Shown here: one piece after another, positions 18,479-27,237 of the stretch
Layout of the letters: each line of letters begins with the position of its first letter
How positions within the stretch are numbered: the first letter of the stretch is position 1
Source of the DNA: Altererythrobacter sp. TH136
Lineage (GTDB): Bacteria > Pseudomonadota > Alphaproteobacteria > Sphingomonadales > Sphingomonadaceae
Length of the DNA stretch: 64,000 nt
NCBI RefSeq assembly: GCF_007065885.1
Contig: NZ_CP041409.1
Coordinates: 2,403,501 to 2,467,500 of the forward strand
Direction of reading: 5' to 3'
Program-made: the position numbers and the translations under genes
The notes under the pieces: model-generated
What the model saw: the letters and a program-made list of their open reading frames with translations, nothing else
Databases searched by the model: none
What the model was told of the DNA's origin: nothing

Positions 18479-20281
18479 ATGTCGGTTCGCAAGATATCAG
18501 GTCTGACCTGCACAGCAGCGCCGCTCCTGGCGGCTTTGCCGTGGGTTCTCGGCAGCGGCGCGGCGAGCGCGCAGGATTACGCCGTGGTCCAGCCACTGCC
18601 CCCGCCGGCGGCCAGTGACCTCAGGTCGTCGCTCGGGCGGTTGGCGCGCAGCCCGGCGGATTTCGACGCGTTGATCGCGGCGGGCAAGGCTTCGCTCGCG
18701 CTGGGGGATGTGGACGCGGCAACCGGATTTTTCGGCCGCGCCGATGCGATCCGTCCAGGGGACGCCCGCGTTAGGGCAGGCTTGGCGGCGGCGAACCTGC
18801 GCTCTGACAGACCGATTGAGGCTCTGCAGTTGTTCGAGCAGGCCGTGGCGGCCGGGGCGCTCCCGGCGACGGTCGCCGGCGACCGCGGGCTCGCCTACGA
18901 TCTGGTTGGCGACAATGCTTCGGCCCAGGCGCAGTACCGCATGGCGCTCGCCCTGGGCCCTGACGCTGAGGTCAGCCGTCGGCTGGGACTGAGCCTGGCG
19001 ATCTCGGGCGACAAGAGGGGCTTCGAAGCGACGCTGCTGCCCCTGCTGCAACGCCGCGACTTTGCCGCCTACCGCGCACGCGCCTTCGGCCTTGCCATCC
19101 TGGGCGAGGAGCAGGAGGCGGTGTCGATCGTCGAGGCGGTGATGCCGCGCGATCTTGCCAACAGGATCAAGCCGTACCTGTCCTACATGCCCCGGCTGAC
19201 CCGCGCGCAGCAGGCGGCGACCGGCAACCTCGGCGCTTTTCCCAAGGCAGCGCAGATCGGCCGCGACGATCCGCGGTTTGCGCAGCTGGCCGGGGTTCAG
19301 CCCGCTCCGCCAAGCCAGGCCGGTGACAGCCGCCTGACGCCGAGGGGCCAGCCGCTCGGGCCCAGGGTCGCGGCCGCCAGTCCGCCCCCCGCTCGCACCA
19401 CGGCGGCCGAGCGGCGGCGCCAGCGCGCAAGCTCTACCGGCCCCACCAGCCTTGCCGAACGCGCGGCGGAAGCGAGAGCTGCCAGGGAGGCAAGGCGAAC
19501 CCAGCCGCCCGTCAGGATCACGCAAGCCGCGCCGCCGGCTGCGACGGTGGTGCAGCGGCCCGCGCCGCCGCCTCCGGTCGTGCGAGCCGCCGCGCCACCA
19601 CCGCCGCCACCGCCGCCGCCGCCACCGCCGCCCCCACCACCACCGCCGCCCCCAGTTACAGCGCCTGTCATCCAGTTGCCTGAGCCGCAGCCGGTGGTCG
19701 TGATGCAGTTGCCCGCGTCCACGGCGGCGCCGGGGTTCGACCTGGCGCAGGTTCAGCGGCCATCGGCGGCGCAACCCTCGCAAGCAGGGCTCGTGCAAGC
19801 GGCCGCGACCGCTCCCGCCGTCGCGCCGATCCCGGACGACGTGACCGTGGCCGATGCCTTCGCCGACCTGTTCAACGCCAACGGCGTCACCGCGCCCGCG
19901 GCAGGCGCGGTCGACATCACCGCGATCAAGCCCAGGCGCGAGGCGGTGCAGGTGGCCCGGGCCGAACCGGTCAAGGCGGCCCCGCCGCCGCCCCCCGCGC
20001 CAAAACCCAAGGTGCCGAGCCGCGTGTGGGTGCAGGTCGCCACGGGCAAGGATCTGAAGGCGCTCGGCTTCGACTGGCGCAAGTTCGCGAAGAAATCACC
20101 CGCGCTGCTCGGCAAGCGCGATGCCTACATCGCGAAATGGGGCGAGACCCGCCGGCTGGTCACCGGACCGTTCGATTCGGCCAAGGCGGCCAACACGTTC
20201 GTGTCCGACCTGAAGAAAGCCGGGATCGACGCGTTCGTGTTTACCAGCGATGCTGGCGAGGATGTCGCCCCGCTCAAATGA
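18479..20281 (+). CDS. Exported TPR and SPOR-domain protein with polyproline hinge
   Basis: A 600-residue envelope protein. A signal peptide (about 1-31, ending near GAASAQ) is followed by TPR-like helices at about 50-215 and a Pro/Ala/Arg-rich linker. A run of about 20 prolines lies near 363-388, and a SPOR domain fills about 513-595. SPOR domains bind septal peptidoglycan stripped of stem peptides, and the gene starts 70 nt after ftsZ, so a septal role is likely. No catalytic motif is visible. The start is ATG 18479; no strong SD is seen. Confidence 0.85.
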   Translation: MSVRKISGLTCTAAPLLAALPWVLGSGAASAQDYAVVQPLPPPAASDLRSSLGRLARSPADFDALIAAGKASLALGDVDAATGFFGRADAIRPGDARVRAGLAAANLRSDRPIEALQLFEQAVAAGALPATVAGDRGLAYDLVGDNASAQAQYRMALALGPDAEVSRRLGLSLAISGDKRGFEATLLPLLQRRDFAAYRARAFGLAILGEEQEAVSIVEAVMPRDLANRIKPYLSYMPRLTRAQQAATGNLGAFPKAAQIGRDDPRFAQLAGVQPAPPSQAGDSRLTPRGQPLGPRVAAASPPPARTTAAERRRQRASSTGPTSLAERAAEARAAREARRTQPPVRITQAAPPAATVVQRPAPPPPVVRAAAPPPPPPPPPPPPPPPPPPPPVTAPVIQLPEPQPVVVMQLPASTAAPGFDLAQVQRPSAAQPSQAGLVQAAATAPAVAPIPDDVTVADAFADLFNANGVTAPAAGAVDITAIKPRREAVQVARAEPVKAAPPPPPAPKPKVPSRVWVQVATGKDLKALGFDWRKFAKKSPALLGKRDAYIAKWGETRRLVTGPFDSAKAANTFVSDLKKAGIDAFVFTSDAGEDVAPLK

Positions 20282-20353
20282 GCGCGCGGGCGGGGCGGGG
20301 CGCTCTCCACCGCTTTTGCACAGGCTGTGAACAGGGTTATCGGTTTGTCCCCA

Positions 20354-20363
20354 GCCGTTAACC
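20354..20363 (+). promoter_or_regulatory. Second GCCGTTAACC site, upstream of the ybjN-like gene
   Basis: The same decamer as at 16594-16603 in front of ftsZ, here 71 nt before the chosen ybjN-like start. TTAACC resembles a CtrA half-site. No second half-site at the expected spacing is evident, so this is a weak candidate. Confidence 0.3.
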
Positions 20364-20434
20364 TCGTCCGCATTGCGAGCCATTCCAGGCCCCGCCAATC
20401 ACCGGGCAAGAAAAAGGACGGGACGCGCGACGCC

Positions 20435-20944
20435 ATGAGAACCGAGCACGAAGACTACAGCCAGGCCGGCGACGACGCCGCCCCCGTCGACATGCTCGCC
20501 GCGCTGTTCGAAGCGCGGGGCTGGTCGCACGAGGTCGTTTCGCCGGAAGAGATTTCGGGCGAGGTGCAGGGTGCCTGGGCCAATTACCAGGTGCGCGCGA
20601 TCTGGCGCACCGAGGACAACGTGCTGCAGTTGCTCTGCCTGCCCGACGTCCGCGTGACCGAGACCAAGCGCAGCGCCGCGCACGAGTTGCTGGCGCTGGT
20701 CAACGAACAGCTATGGCTGGGGCATTTCGACGTGTGGTCACAGGGCGGGATGCTGGTCTACCGCCATGGCCTGCTGTTGGGCGACGACGGGCTGCTGAGC
20801 CTCAGCCAGGCGCAGGGCTTGGTGGAAACCGCGGTCGACGAATGCGACCGGTTCTACCCTGCGTTCCAGTTCGTCCTGTGGGGCGACAAGAGCCCCCGCG
20901 ATGCGCTCGCCAGTGCGATGGTCGACGCCGACGGAGAAGCCTGA
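20435..20944 (+). CDS. YbjN domain-containing protein
   Basis: A 169-residue soluble protein with the YbjN fold: an N-terminal segment (ALFEARGWSHEVVSPEE), strands with the conserved YQVRAIWRTED-type region, LWLGHFDVWSQGGMLVYRHG in the middle and a C-terminal helix. YbjN proteins are small, probably regulatory or chaperone-like, and of unsettled biochemistry. The frame is open from 20327, but ATG 20435 is preferred because conservation begins after it and the TTAACC site then lies upstream. proC follows after 14 nt. Confidence 0.85.
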   Translation: MRTEHEDYSQAGDDAAPVDMLAALFEARGWSHEVVSPEEISGEVQGAWANYQVRAIWRTEDNVLQLLCLPDVRVTETKRSAAHELLALVNEQLWLGHFDVWSQGGMLVYRHGLLLGDDGLLSLSQAQGLVETAVDECDRFYPAFQFVLWGDKSPRDALASAMVDADGEA

Positions 20945-20958
20945 TCGGACAGCCCGCC

Positions 20959-21768
20959 ATGACCGACCCATCATCGATCCTGATCGCGGGATACGGCGCC
21001 ATGACGTCGGCGATGGTCGAAGGCTGGCTGAAAGCGGGCGTTCCGGCGGACACTTTCACCGCATACGGTCCGCGGCCCAAACACGTGCCTGCCGGGATGC
21101 GTTTCGTGACCGAACTGCCGAATGGGCGGTTCAATCTGGTCGTGCTGGGATTCAAGCCGCAGATATTGGGGGAGGCTGGTCCCCCGCTCGAACCCCTCGC
21201 CGGGCCTGACACCGCGCTGGTGTCGGTTCTCGCAGGGGTTGAGCTTGCCAGCCTGGCGCGGATGTTCCCCCGCGCAGGCGCCTTTGTCCGGCTGATGCCC
21301 AACTTGGCAGCGGCCCTCGGCAAGTCGCCGATCGCGTTGGTGGCAGAGGGGCTGACCGGCAGTCAGCGGGACGTCGTCACCGCGCTGGCCGATCACCTTG
21401 GCGGAGCGGAGTGGCTGGGGGACGAAAGCCAGTTCGAACTGGTGACCGCGCTGGCGGGATCGGGCCCGGGGTTCGTCTACCGCTTCATCGAGGCGCTGGC
21501 CGCTGCCGCCGCCGAACTGGGGCTCGATGCCGAGCAGGCCGAGCGGCTGGCGGTCAGGATGGTCGAAGGCGCTGGCGCTCTTGCCGCGGCCTCGCCCCTG
21601 TCACCCGGGGATCTGGCCCGGCGGGTCGCCAGCCCCGGCGGCATGACGCAGGCCGGGCTCGACGTGCTGGACGCGGACCAGGCACTGGCGCGGTTGCTGG
21701 GTGAAGCCTTGCGCGCTGCGCGTGATCGGGGCCGGGACATGGGGCGCGAGGCCCGAGGCGAAGGTTAA
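20959..21768 (+). CDS. proC: Pyrroline-5-carboxylate reductase
   Basis: Last step of proline synthesis: NAD(P)H reduction of pyrroline-5-carboxylate. ATG 20959 gives 269 residues beginning with a Rossmann segment (ILIAGYGAMTSAM at 7-19) and containing the P5CR signature near SPGGMTQAGLDVL in the helical dimerisation domain. The frame is open upstream within ybjN, but that part lacks homology. It is short at the C-terminus relative to the family, yet complete. proB lies 4 kb downstream on the same strand. Confidence 0.93.
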   Translation: MTDPSSILIAGYGAMTSAMVEGWLKAGVPADTFTAYGPRPKHVPAGMRFVTELPNGRFNLVVLGFKPQILGEAGPPLEPLAGPDTALVSVLAGVELASLARMFPRAGAFVRLMPNLAAALGKSPIALVAEGLTGSQRDVVTALADHLGGAEWLGDESQFELVTALAGSGPGFVYRFIEALAAAAAELGLDAEQAERLAVRMVEGAGALAAASPLSPGDLARRVASPGGMTQAGLDVLDADQALARLLGEALRAARDRGRDMGREARGEG

Positions 21769-21789
21769 CGCCGCACTGTCCGGTTTTCC

Positions 21790-21818
21790 TTGAATAGAGT
21801 GCGCAAAGTCCCGATATT
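21790..21818 (+). promoter_or_regulatory. Sigma-70-like promoter for the BI-1 gene
   Basis: TTGAAT (21790-21795), a 17-nt spacer and GATATT (21813-21818) resemble a housekeeping promoter, 46 nt before the ATG at 21865. It lies in the 96-nt gap after proC, which has no other obvious element. Confidence 0.35.
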
Positions 21819-21864
21819 GCTGTCACCGGCTTGTCGTCGCTCGGCGCCGGAATGGAGATTGTAA

Positions 21865-22608
21865 ATGGCTGATTACAACGATCCCCGCGCGGGCACGACG
21901 GGCTTGGGGGCCGGCTTCGGCTCCGTTCCGCGCGCCGGTGGGCAGGTCGTGTTCGACGCAGGGCTGCGCAAGCACATGCTGTCGATCTACAACTACATGA
22001 CCAGCGGGGTGCTGTTGACCGGCATCGTCGCTCTGCTGACGTTCAACTCTGGCCTGGCGGTGACGTTCGCCACCGGTCCGTTGATGTGGATCGTCGCGCT
22101 GTCGCCGCTCGCGATCGTCTTCGCGATGAGCTTCGGTGCGAACCGCTTCAGCAAGAGCACGTTGCAGATCATGTTCTGGGCCTTCGCGGCGCTGATGGGC
22201 CTGTCGCTGTCCACGATCTTCCTGCGCTTCACGGGCACGTCGATCGCGGTCACGTTCTTCGCCACGGCGGCGGCGTTCGCCGGTCTGAGCCTGTACGGCT
22301 ACACTACCAGCAAGAGCTTGAGCGGCTTCGGCACGTTCCTGATCATGGGCGTGGTAGGACTGCTGGTAGCGATGGTCGCCAACATGTTCATCCAGAGCCC
22401 GGCCCTGATGTACGCCATCAGCGCGATCGGGGTGCTGATCTTCGCCGGTCTGACCGCCTACGATACGCAGCGGCTCAAGAATGAGTACGCAGTTCTTCGG
22501 GGTACCGAGTTCGCTGGCAAGGCGATCGTGCTCGGCGCGCTGACGCTTTATCTCGACTTCATCAACATGTTCCAGTTCCTGCTCAGCTTCATGGGCAACC
22601 GCGAATAA
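21865..22608 (+). CDS. Bax inhibitor-1/YccA family membrane protein
   Basis: A 247-residue protein with a roughly 40-residue hydrophilic N-terminus followed by seven hydrophobic segments. Family features are the MYNYMTSGVLLTG-like first helix region and the final helices with LTAYDTQRLK, which supplies acidic residues of the proposed pH/calcium-sensing pair. BI-1/YccA proteins are inner-membrane proteins linked to calcium leak and to FtsH. A GGAG SD lies 8 nt before ATG. A strong terminator follows at 22633, so it is probably monocistronic. Confidence 0.93.
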   Translation: MADYNDPRAGTTGLGAGFGSVPRAGGQVVFDAGLRKHMLSIYNYMTSGVLLTGIVALLTFNSGLAVTFATGPLMWIVALSPLAIVFAMSFGANRFSKSTLQIMFWAFAALMGLSLSTIFLRFTGTSIAVTFFATAAAFAGLSLYGYTTSKSLSGFGTFLIMGVVGLLVAMVANMFIQSPALMYAISAIGVLIFAGLTAYDTQRLKNEYAVLRGTEFAGKAIVLGALTLYLDFINMFQFLLSFMGNRE

Positions 22609-22632
22609 TCGCACGCAGGACTCGCTTCATCG

Positions 22633-22681
22633 TGCCCGGGGTGCCCAGGACCATCAACCTGGCGCCCCGGGCATTTTCTTT
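22633..22681 (+). terminator. Rho-independent terminator after the BI-1 gene
   Basis: The arms TGCCCGGGGTGCCCAGG (22633-22649) and CCTGGCGCCCCGGGCA (22658-22673) pair almost perfectly around an 8-nt loop and are followed by TTTTCTTT. This is the clearest intrinsic terminator in the window. Confidence 0.9.
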
Positions 22682-22770
22682 GCCTGCCTAAGGCGATAGG
22701 GCGCCAGACGCTTCAGGCACGCGAAAGGCGGCGCGTGCCACGAAGCGGGGAACAGGAGGGCCGCGGCCGC

Positions 22771-23664
22771 ATGCTTTTGATGTCACCGATGCGTATTCGA
22801 ATGGTTTCGCTGGCCACCGGGCTGGCCGTGCTCGGCGCGTGCAAGACCACCCCGCCGCCGCCTCCGCCGCCGCCCCCGCCGCCCCCGCCGGTGGAGGTCA
22901 TTCCCTATCGGCCGCTGCCCCCCGGCGGCGCGACGTACGTGATGAATATTCCGGGTCGGGGCGCCGACGGGCAGCGCCTGACGGTCCTCAAGAACCTGAC
23001 CGACGACCAGCGTCTGTGGTACTTCCGCTCGGCGTGGAACGTCGCTGCGCTCAATTGCATCCAGCCGGAGGACGCGCCAATCCTCGATGGCTATCGGACG
23101 TTCCTAACGAGCAACGCCAAGACCCTGACGGCGACGAATCAGCGCCTCGACCGGACTTACCAGAAGGATTTCCCCGGCCGGAACGTTGGCATCGCCGAGC
23201 GTGAGCGGCAGATGACCATCGTGTACAATTACTTCGCGCTGCCCCCGGTACGCGCGGAGTTCTGCCAGGCGGCTCGGCAGGTCGCGGCGGCTCAGGCGGC
23301 CATGGCTAGCCCGGATGCCGCTGCGCTGGCCGCGGCGAACTTCGGTCAGTTCGAAACGCCGTTCGAGAAGTTCTTCAACGAGTATGAGCAATACCAGCGC
23401 GATTCCGCTGCCTGGGATGCCCAGTACGGCGCGCGCTACGGCGCCTCGCAGCCTGGTTATGTGGCGGTGCAGACCGCTCGCCTTGCGGCGGTGCCCCAGG
23501 CGGGCGTCAGCGATCCAGCGGCCACCACGCTCCAGCCGCTTGGCCAGGCGGGCGCGGTGACCGATCCTGAAACGGGCGCGTCCATCCCGGTGGTACCGGT
23601 ACCCCAGGATGGCCAGTCCACGCCGGTCGTGCAGCCGGTGCCGGAGTCGGACGGGAAGCCATAA
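22771..23664 (+). CDS. Polyproline lipoprotein of unknown function
   Basis: A 297-residue protein with a lipoprotein signal: a hydrophobic stretch ending in VLGAC. Lipidation would be followed at once by TT and 13 prolines, a stiff spacer that could lift the rest off the membrane. The body (about 60-220) is a mostly helical domain with two cysteines and a motif around [16 protein letters not shown] do not recognise the family. The C-terminus is Pro/Gln/Val-rich and disordered. AGGAGG at 22754-22759 supports ATG 22771; internal ATGs at 22780, 22789 and 22801 are possible. No operon partner. Confidence 0.8.
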   Translation: MLLMSPMRIRMVSLATGLAVLGACKTTPPPPPPPPPPPPPVEVIPYRPLPPGGATYVMNIPGRGADGQRLTVLKNLTDDQRLWYFRSAWNVAALNCIQPEDAPILDGYRTFLTSNAKTLTATNQRLDRTYQKDFPGRNVGIAERERQMTIVYNYFALPPVRAEFCQAARQVAAAQAAMASPDAAALAAANFGQFETPFEKFFNEYEQYQRDSAAWDAQYGARYGASQPGYVAVQTARLAAVPQAGVSDPAATTLQPLGQAGAVTDPETGASIPVVPVPQDGQSTPVVQPVPESDGKP

Positions 23665-23759
23665 GCCGCACCGCGTACAAAGGTCTTTTCTTGCCGGACG
23701 CGGTTCGCTAAGCGCCGCGCTCTTCGCGGGGATTGCCGGTGCGAGGAAGAAACTGGAAC

Positions 23760-23835
<76 letters not shown>

Positions 23836-23902
23836 GTTTCCCTCCGTCACTGACTGCCCCGGCACAGACTGCAGACGCAGCTTCATTCCGCTAGCCGCGA
23901 TT

Positions 23903-23918
23903 GCGACCGAACGGTCGC
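23903..23918. promoter_or_regulatory. Perfect palindrome, operator-like, upstream of obgE
   Basis: GCGACCG-AA-CGGTCGC is a perfect 7+2+7 inverted repeat, about 115 nt before the obgE start in the 198-nt gap after tRNA-Ala. The core GACCGAACGGTC resembles TetR-family operators. No TetR-type gene is in the window. It could also form a short RNA hairpin, but there is no T-run. The rest of the gap shows nothing else. Confidence 0.4.
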
Positions 23919-24033
23919 TGCACCGGTTCTCGACATTCGCCATTCCGGGTTCGCCCCGAGACCTTTCCTGACCCATCTTGGCGCATCAAGCCCGCGCGCG
24001 ACATTTGGGCCGCAGTCGGCTAGTTACCAAACC

Positions 24034-25092
24034 ATGCATTTCCTCGATCAGGCCAAAATCTATCTGAAATCCGGTGCCGGCGGCCCTGGCGCCGTGTCTT
24101 TCCGGCGCGAAAAGTACGTCGAGTACGGCGGCCCGGATGGCGGCAATGGCGGCAAGGGCGGCGATATCGTGCTGGTCGCGGTCGCTGGCCTCAATACCCT
24201 GATCGACTTTCGCTACACCCAGCACTTCAAGGCCGCGCGCGGCGGACACGGGATGGGCAAGGACCGGACCGGCGCCTCCGCTCCCGATCTGGTGATCGAG
24301 GTGCCGGTGGGCACGCAGGTTCTCTCGGAAGACAAGGACGAGGTGCTCGCCGATTTCACCGAGATCGGGCAGCGGATCGTCCTGCTGGAAGGCGGCATGG
24401 GTGGGCGCGGCAACGCCAGTTATAAGACCAGCACCAATCGCGCCCCGCGCCAGCACCAGCCCGGCATTCCGTCGGAAGAGATGTGGGTCTGGCTGCGGCT
24501 GAAACTGCTGGCGGATGTGGGGCTGGTGGGTCTGCCGAACGCGGGCAAGAGCACTTTCATCAACCAGGTGTCGAACGCGCAGGCGAAGGTGGGCGATTAT
24601 GCCTTCACCACGCTGGTGCCGAAGCTGGGCGTGGTGCGCCACCGCGGACGGGAATTCGTGCTGGCGGACATTCCGGGCTTGATCGAAGGCGCCGCCGAGG
24701 GCGCGGGCATCGGCGACCGGTTCCTGGGCCATATCGAACGCTGCCGGGTGCTGATCCATCTGATCGACATCGGCGGGGTCGACCCGGTCGAGGCGATGCA
24801 GGTGGTCGAGGAAGAGCTCGCCGCTTATGGCGAAGGGCTGGAGGACAAGGCGCGGCTGGTGGCGCTCAACAAGATCGATCTCGCCGACGCGGAGCTGGCG
24901 GAAGACTACGCCAAGGAGCTGCGCGCGGCGGGGGCGGACGACGTGTTTCCGATCTCCGGCGCGACCGGGGCCGGGGTCGAGCGCCTGCTCGATGCGGTGC
25001 TAGGATACCTGCCCGACCGGACCGCGACCGAGACCAAGGGCAACGAGGTCGAGGACGTGCCCGAAGACGGTGGGGATTGGTCCCCTATCTAG
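24034..25092 (+). CDS. obgE: GTPase Obg/CgtA
   Basis: Essential ribosome-associated GTPase involved in 50S assembly and the stringent response. The 352-residue product has the Gly-rich Obg fold (about 1-158), then the G domain: P-loop GLPNAGKS at 166-173, the TT of switch I in the AFTTLVPKLG segment, DIPGLIEGA (G3) and NKID (G4). The variable C-terminus is short and acidic. proB starts 3 nt after its stop, so they are likely cotranscribed. Confidence 0.97.
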   Translation: MHFLDQAKIYLKSGAGGPGAVSFRREKYVEYGGPDGGNGGKGGDIVLVAVAGLNTLIDFRYTQHFKAARGGHGMGKDRTGASAPDLVIEVPVGTQVLSEDKDEVLADFTEIGQRIVLLEGGMGGRGNASYKTSTNRAPRQHQPGIPSEEMWVWLRLKLLADVGLVGLPNAGKSTFINQVSNAQAKVGDYAFTTLVPKLGVVRHRGREFVLADIPGLIEGAAEGAGIGDRFLGHIERCRVLIHLIDIGGVDPVEAMQVVEEELAAYGEGLEDKARLVALNKIDLADAELAEDYAKELRAAGADDVFPISGATGAGVERLLDAVLGYLPDRTATETKGNEVEDVPEDGGDWSPI

Positions 25093-25095
25093 CCG

Positions 25096-26229
25096 ATGGC
25101 GGTTACCGCGCTCTCCCATCTCGGCGCCGCGGAAACCTGTCCGCGGCTGGTGCTCAAGGTCGGCTCCGCCTTGCTGGTGGACCGCGCGGGCGCGGTGCGG
25201 CGCGAGTGGCTGTCGAGCCTTGCCGCCGAAATAGCCGAGAAGCGCCGTCAAGGGCAGGAAGTGCTGGTGGTCAGCTCGGGCGCGATCGCACTGGGTGCGC
25301 GGCGCCTGGGCCTGGCGCATGGCGGACGCGCCAGCCTTGCCGATGCCCAAGCGGCTGCGGCGGTCGGCCAGATCGCCCTGTCGGCCATCTGGTCCGAACT
25401 GCTCGAGGTGGAAGGGATTACCGCCGCGCAGCTGCTGTTGACCCTCGACGATCTGGAGGACCGCCGCCGTTATCTCAACGCATCGTCGACGCTGGCCCGA
25501 TTGCTCGAGCGAGGAGCGGTCCCGGTGGTGAACGAGAACGACAGCGTCGCGACCGCCGAAATCCGCTTTGGCGACAACGACCGGCTCGCGGCGCGGGTGG
25601 CGCAAGCGGCAGGGGCCGATGCGGTGGTGCTGCTGAGCGACGTTGACGGGCTGTTCGACCGCGACCCGGCCGACCCTACCGCCGAACTCGTACGCGAGGT
25701 GAGCGGGATCGACGAGCAGGTTCGCGCCATGGCCGGCGGCTCGTCGGGCTCCGGCATGGGATCGGGCGGCATGGTGTCGAAGCTGCAGGCGGCCGAACTC
25801 GCCGGGCGCGCCGGTATCGCGCTGGCTATTGTCAACGGCACCCATGCGCGTCCGCTGTCGCGCGCCATCGCTGCGGATCGGGGAACCCTGTTCCAGCCGC
25901 AACGGCGCGACGGCGGGCGCAAGGCATGGCTCGGTGGGCGGCTGGCCCCGGCGGGAGTGCTGACGGTGGACGAAGGCTGTGCCGCTGCCCTTGCCGAAGG
26001 TGCGAGCATTTTGGCCGCCGGGATCACGGCGGTCGATGGCGACTTCGCGCGCGGTGATCTGGTGACAGTGCATGGCCCCAAGGGCGATCGGCTTGCCCAG
26101 GGGCTGGTCGAGTATTCGGCCGGCGAATGCCGCGCCATCGCGGGGCGGAAAGCGAGCGAGCAGGCGGACTTGCTCGGTTACGCCTCGCGCGCGGCGGTGG
26201 TCCACCGCGATCACATGGTCCTACTGTGA
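25096..26229 (+). CDS. proB: Glutamate 5-kinase with PUA domain
   Basis: Phosphorylates glutamate to gamma-glutamyl phosphate, the first committed step of proline synthesis. The 377-residue product has an amino-acid-kinase domain (VLKVGSALL near residue 17, VVSSGAIALGARRL, VVNENDSVATAEIRFGDND) and a C-terminal PUA domain from about residue 280. Feedback inhibition by proline is a family property. The stop overlaps the next gene as GTGA. Confidence 0.96.
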   Translation: MAVTALSHLGAAETCPRLVLKVGSALLVDRAGAVRREWLSSLAAEIAEKRRQGQEVLVVSSGAIALGARRLGLAHGGRASLADAQAAAAVGQIALSAIWSELLEVEGITAAQLLLTLDDLEDRRRYLNASSTLARLLERGAVPVVNENDSVATAEIRFGDNDRLAARVAQAAGADAVVLLSDVDGLFDRDPADPTAELVREVSGIDEQVRAMAGGSSGSGMGSGGMVSKLQAAELAGRAGIALAIVNGTHARPLSRAIAADRGTLFQPQRRDGGRKAWLGGRLAPAGVLTVDEGCAAALAEGASILAAGITAVDGDFARGDLVTVHGPKGDRLAQGLVEYSAGECRAIAGRKASEQADLLGYASRAAVVHRDHMVLL

Positions 26230-27146
26230 GCGCGCCGCTGATCGCCCTCACCGGCGGCACCGGGTTTGTCGGCAAGGCCACCTTGGCCGCGCTCGCCCGG
26301 CAGGGCTATCCAGTCCGCGCGCTGGCGCGCACGCTGCCTGCCGACCGATCCGGCGCCACGGAGTGGGTTCGCGGAGACCTTGCCGACCGGCCAGCGCTCG
26401 ACCGGCTGGTTGCCGGGGCGGAGGCGGTGATCCATGTCGCCGGGCTGACCACCGCGACCGAGGCCAGCGCATTCGAAGCCGCCAACGTAGCGGGCACGCT
26501 CGCGGTGATCGAGGCCGCCGCGCGCGCTGGCGTTCCGCGGTTCATATTCGTCTCATCGCTATCCGCGCGGGAGCCGCAGCTGTCGGAGTACGGCGCCTCC
26601 AAGGAGCGCGCCGAACGGCTGGTTCGGGCCAGCGGTCTCGACTGGACGATCGTGCGCCCCCCCGGCGTGTACGGCCCGTGGGACGTCGACTATCTCGAGA
26701 TGTTCAAGCTCGCAAAAGTGGGGGTGGTCCCGGTGCCGCCGCCCGGGCGCAGCTCGCTCATCCACGTGCAGGATCTCGCCGAACTGCTGGTCGCTCTCAT
26801 TCCCGGGGGGGAGGGGGTCAGTCACCAGCTGTTCGATCCGGACGACGGGCATCCGGGAGGCTGGTCTCACCGGGAGCTCGCCCGGGTGATCGGCTGGGCG
26901 GTCGGGAAGCGGCCGTGGGTGGTGCACCTTTCGCGCGGCCTTCTCGGCGCCGCATCGCGCGCGGATCGGCTGCTCCGCCGATCCCGCGCGCGACTGACCG
27001 CGGACCGGGTGGGTTACATGCTGCACCCTGACTGGCTCTCGGACGCCAAGCGGGCAGTGCCTCCCGAGCTCTGGCGTCCGCGCATCCCCACGCGCGAAGG
27101 GCTGCGAGCGACAGCGCGCTGGTACCGCGACAAGGGCTGGTTGTGA
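26226..27146 (+). CDS. NAD(P)-binding epimerase/NDUFA9-like short-chain protein
   Basis: An extended-SDR-like protein of 306 residues: Rossmann motif GGTGFVGKATL near the N-terminus, HVAGLTT, and FVSSLSARE followed by YGASKERAE with the Tyr-x3-Lys pair of the SDR active site. It resembles the NDUFA9-like subfamily (atypical SDR), whose substrate is often unknown. GTG 26226 lies in a GTGA overlap with proB. The C-terminus is Arg-rich. Operon: obgE-proB-this gene. Confidence 0.85.
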   Translation: MSAPLIALTGGTGFVGKATLAALARQGYPVRALARTLPADRSGATEWVRGDLADRPALDRLVAGAEAVIHVAGLTTATEASAFEAANVAGTLAVIEAAARAGVPRFIFVSSLSAREPQLSEYGASKERAERLVRASGLDWTIVRPPGVYGPWDVDYLEMFKLAKVGVVPVPPPGRSSLIHVQDLAELLVALIPGGEGVSHQLFDPDDGHPGGWSHRELARVIGWAVGKRPWVVHLSRGLLGAASRADRLLRRSRARLTADRVGYMLHPDWLSDAKRAVPPELWRPRIPTREGLRATARWYRDKGWL

Positions 27147-27237
27147 GACGGTTGGACAGCGGGCAGCAGCGCGCATAGCGTCTGCCCCGGACCACGAGTC
27201 GCGCTGTTGCAGACTCGTGGACACAAGGGGAGATCCG

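Noticed and set aside
19570-19655. CCGCCGCCACC-type DNA repeat, considered as a microsatellite or CRISPR-like array
   Set aside because: It encodes the polyproline hinge of the SPOR protein in frame; no spacers or repeat periodicity beyond codons.
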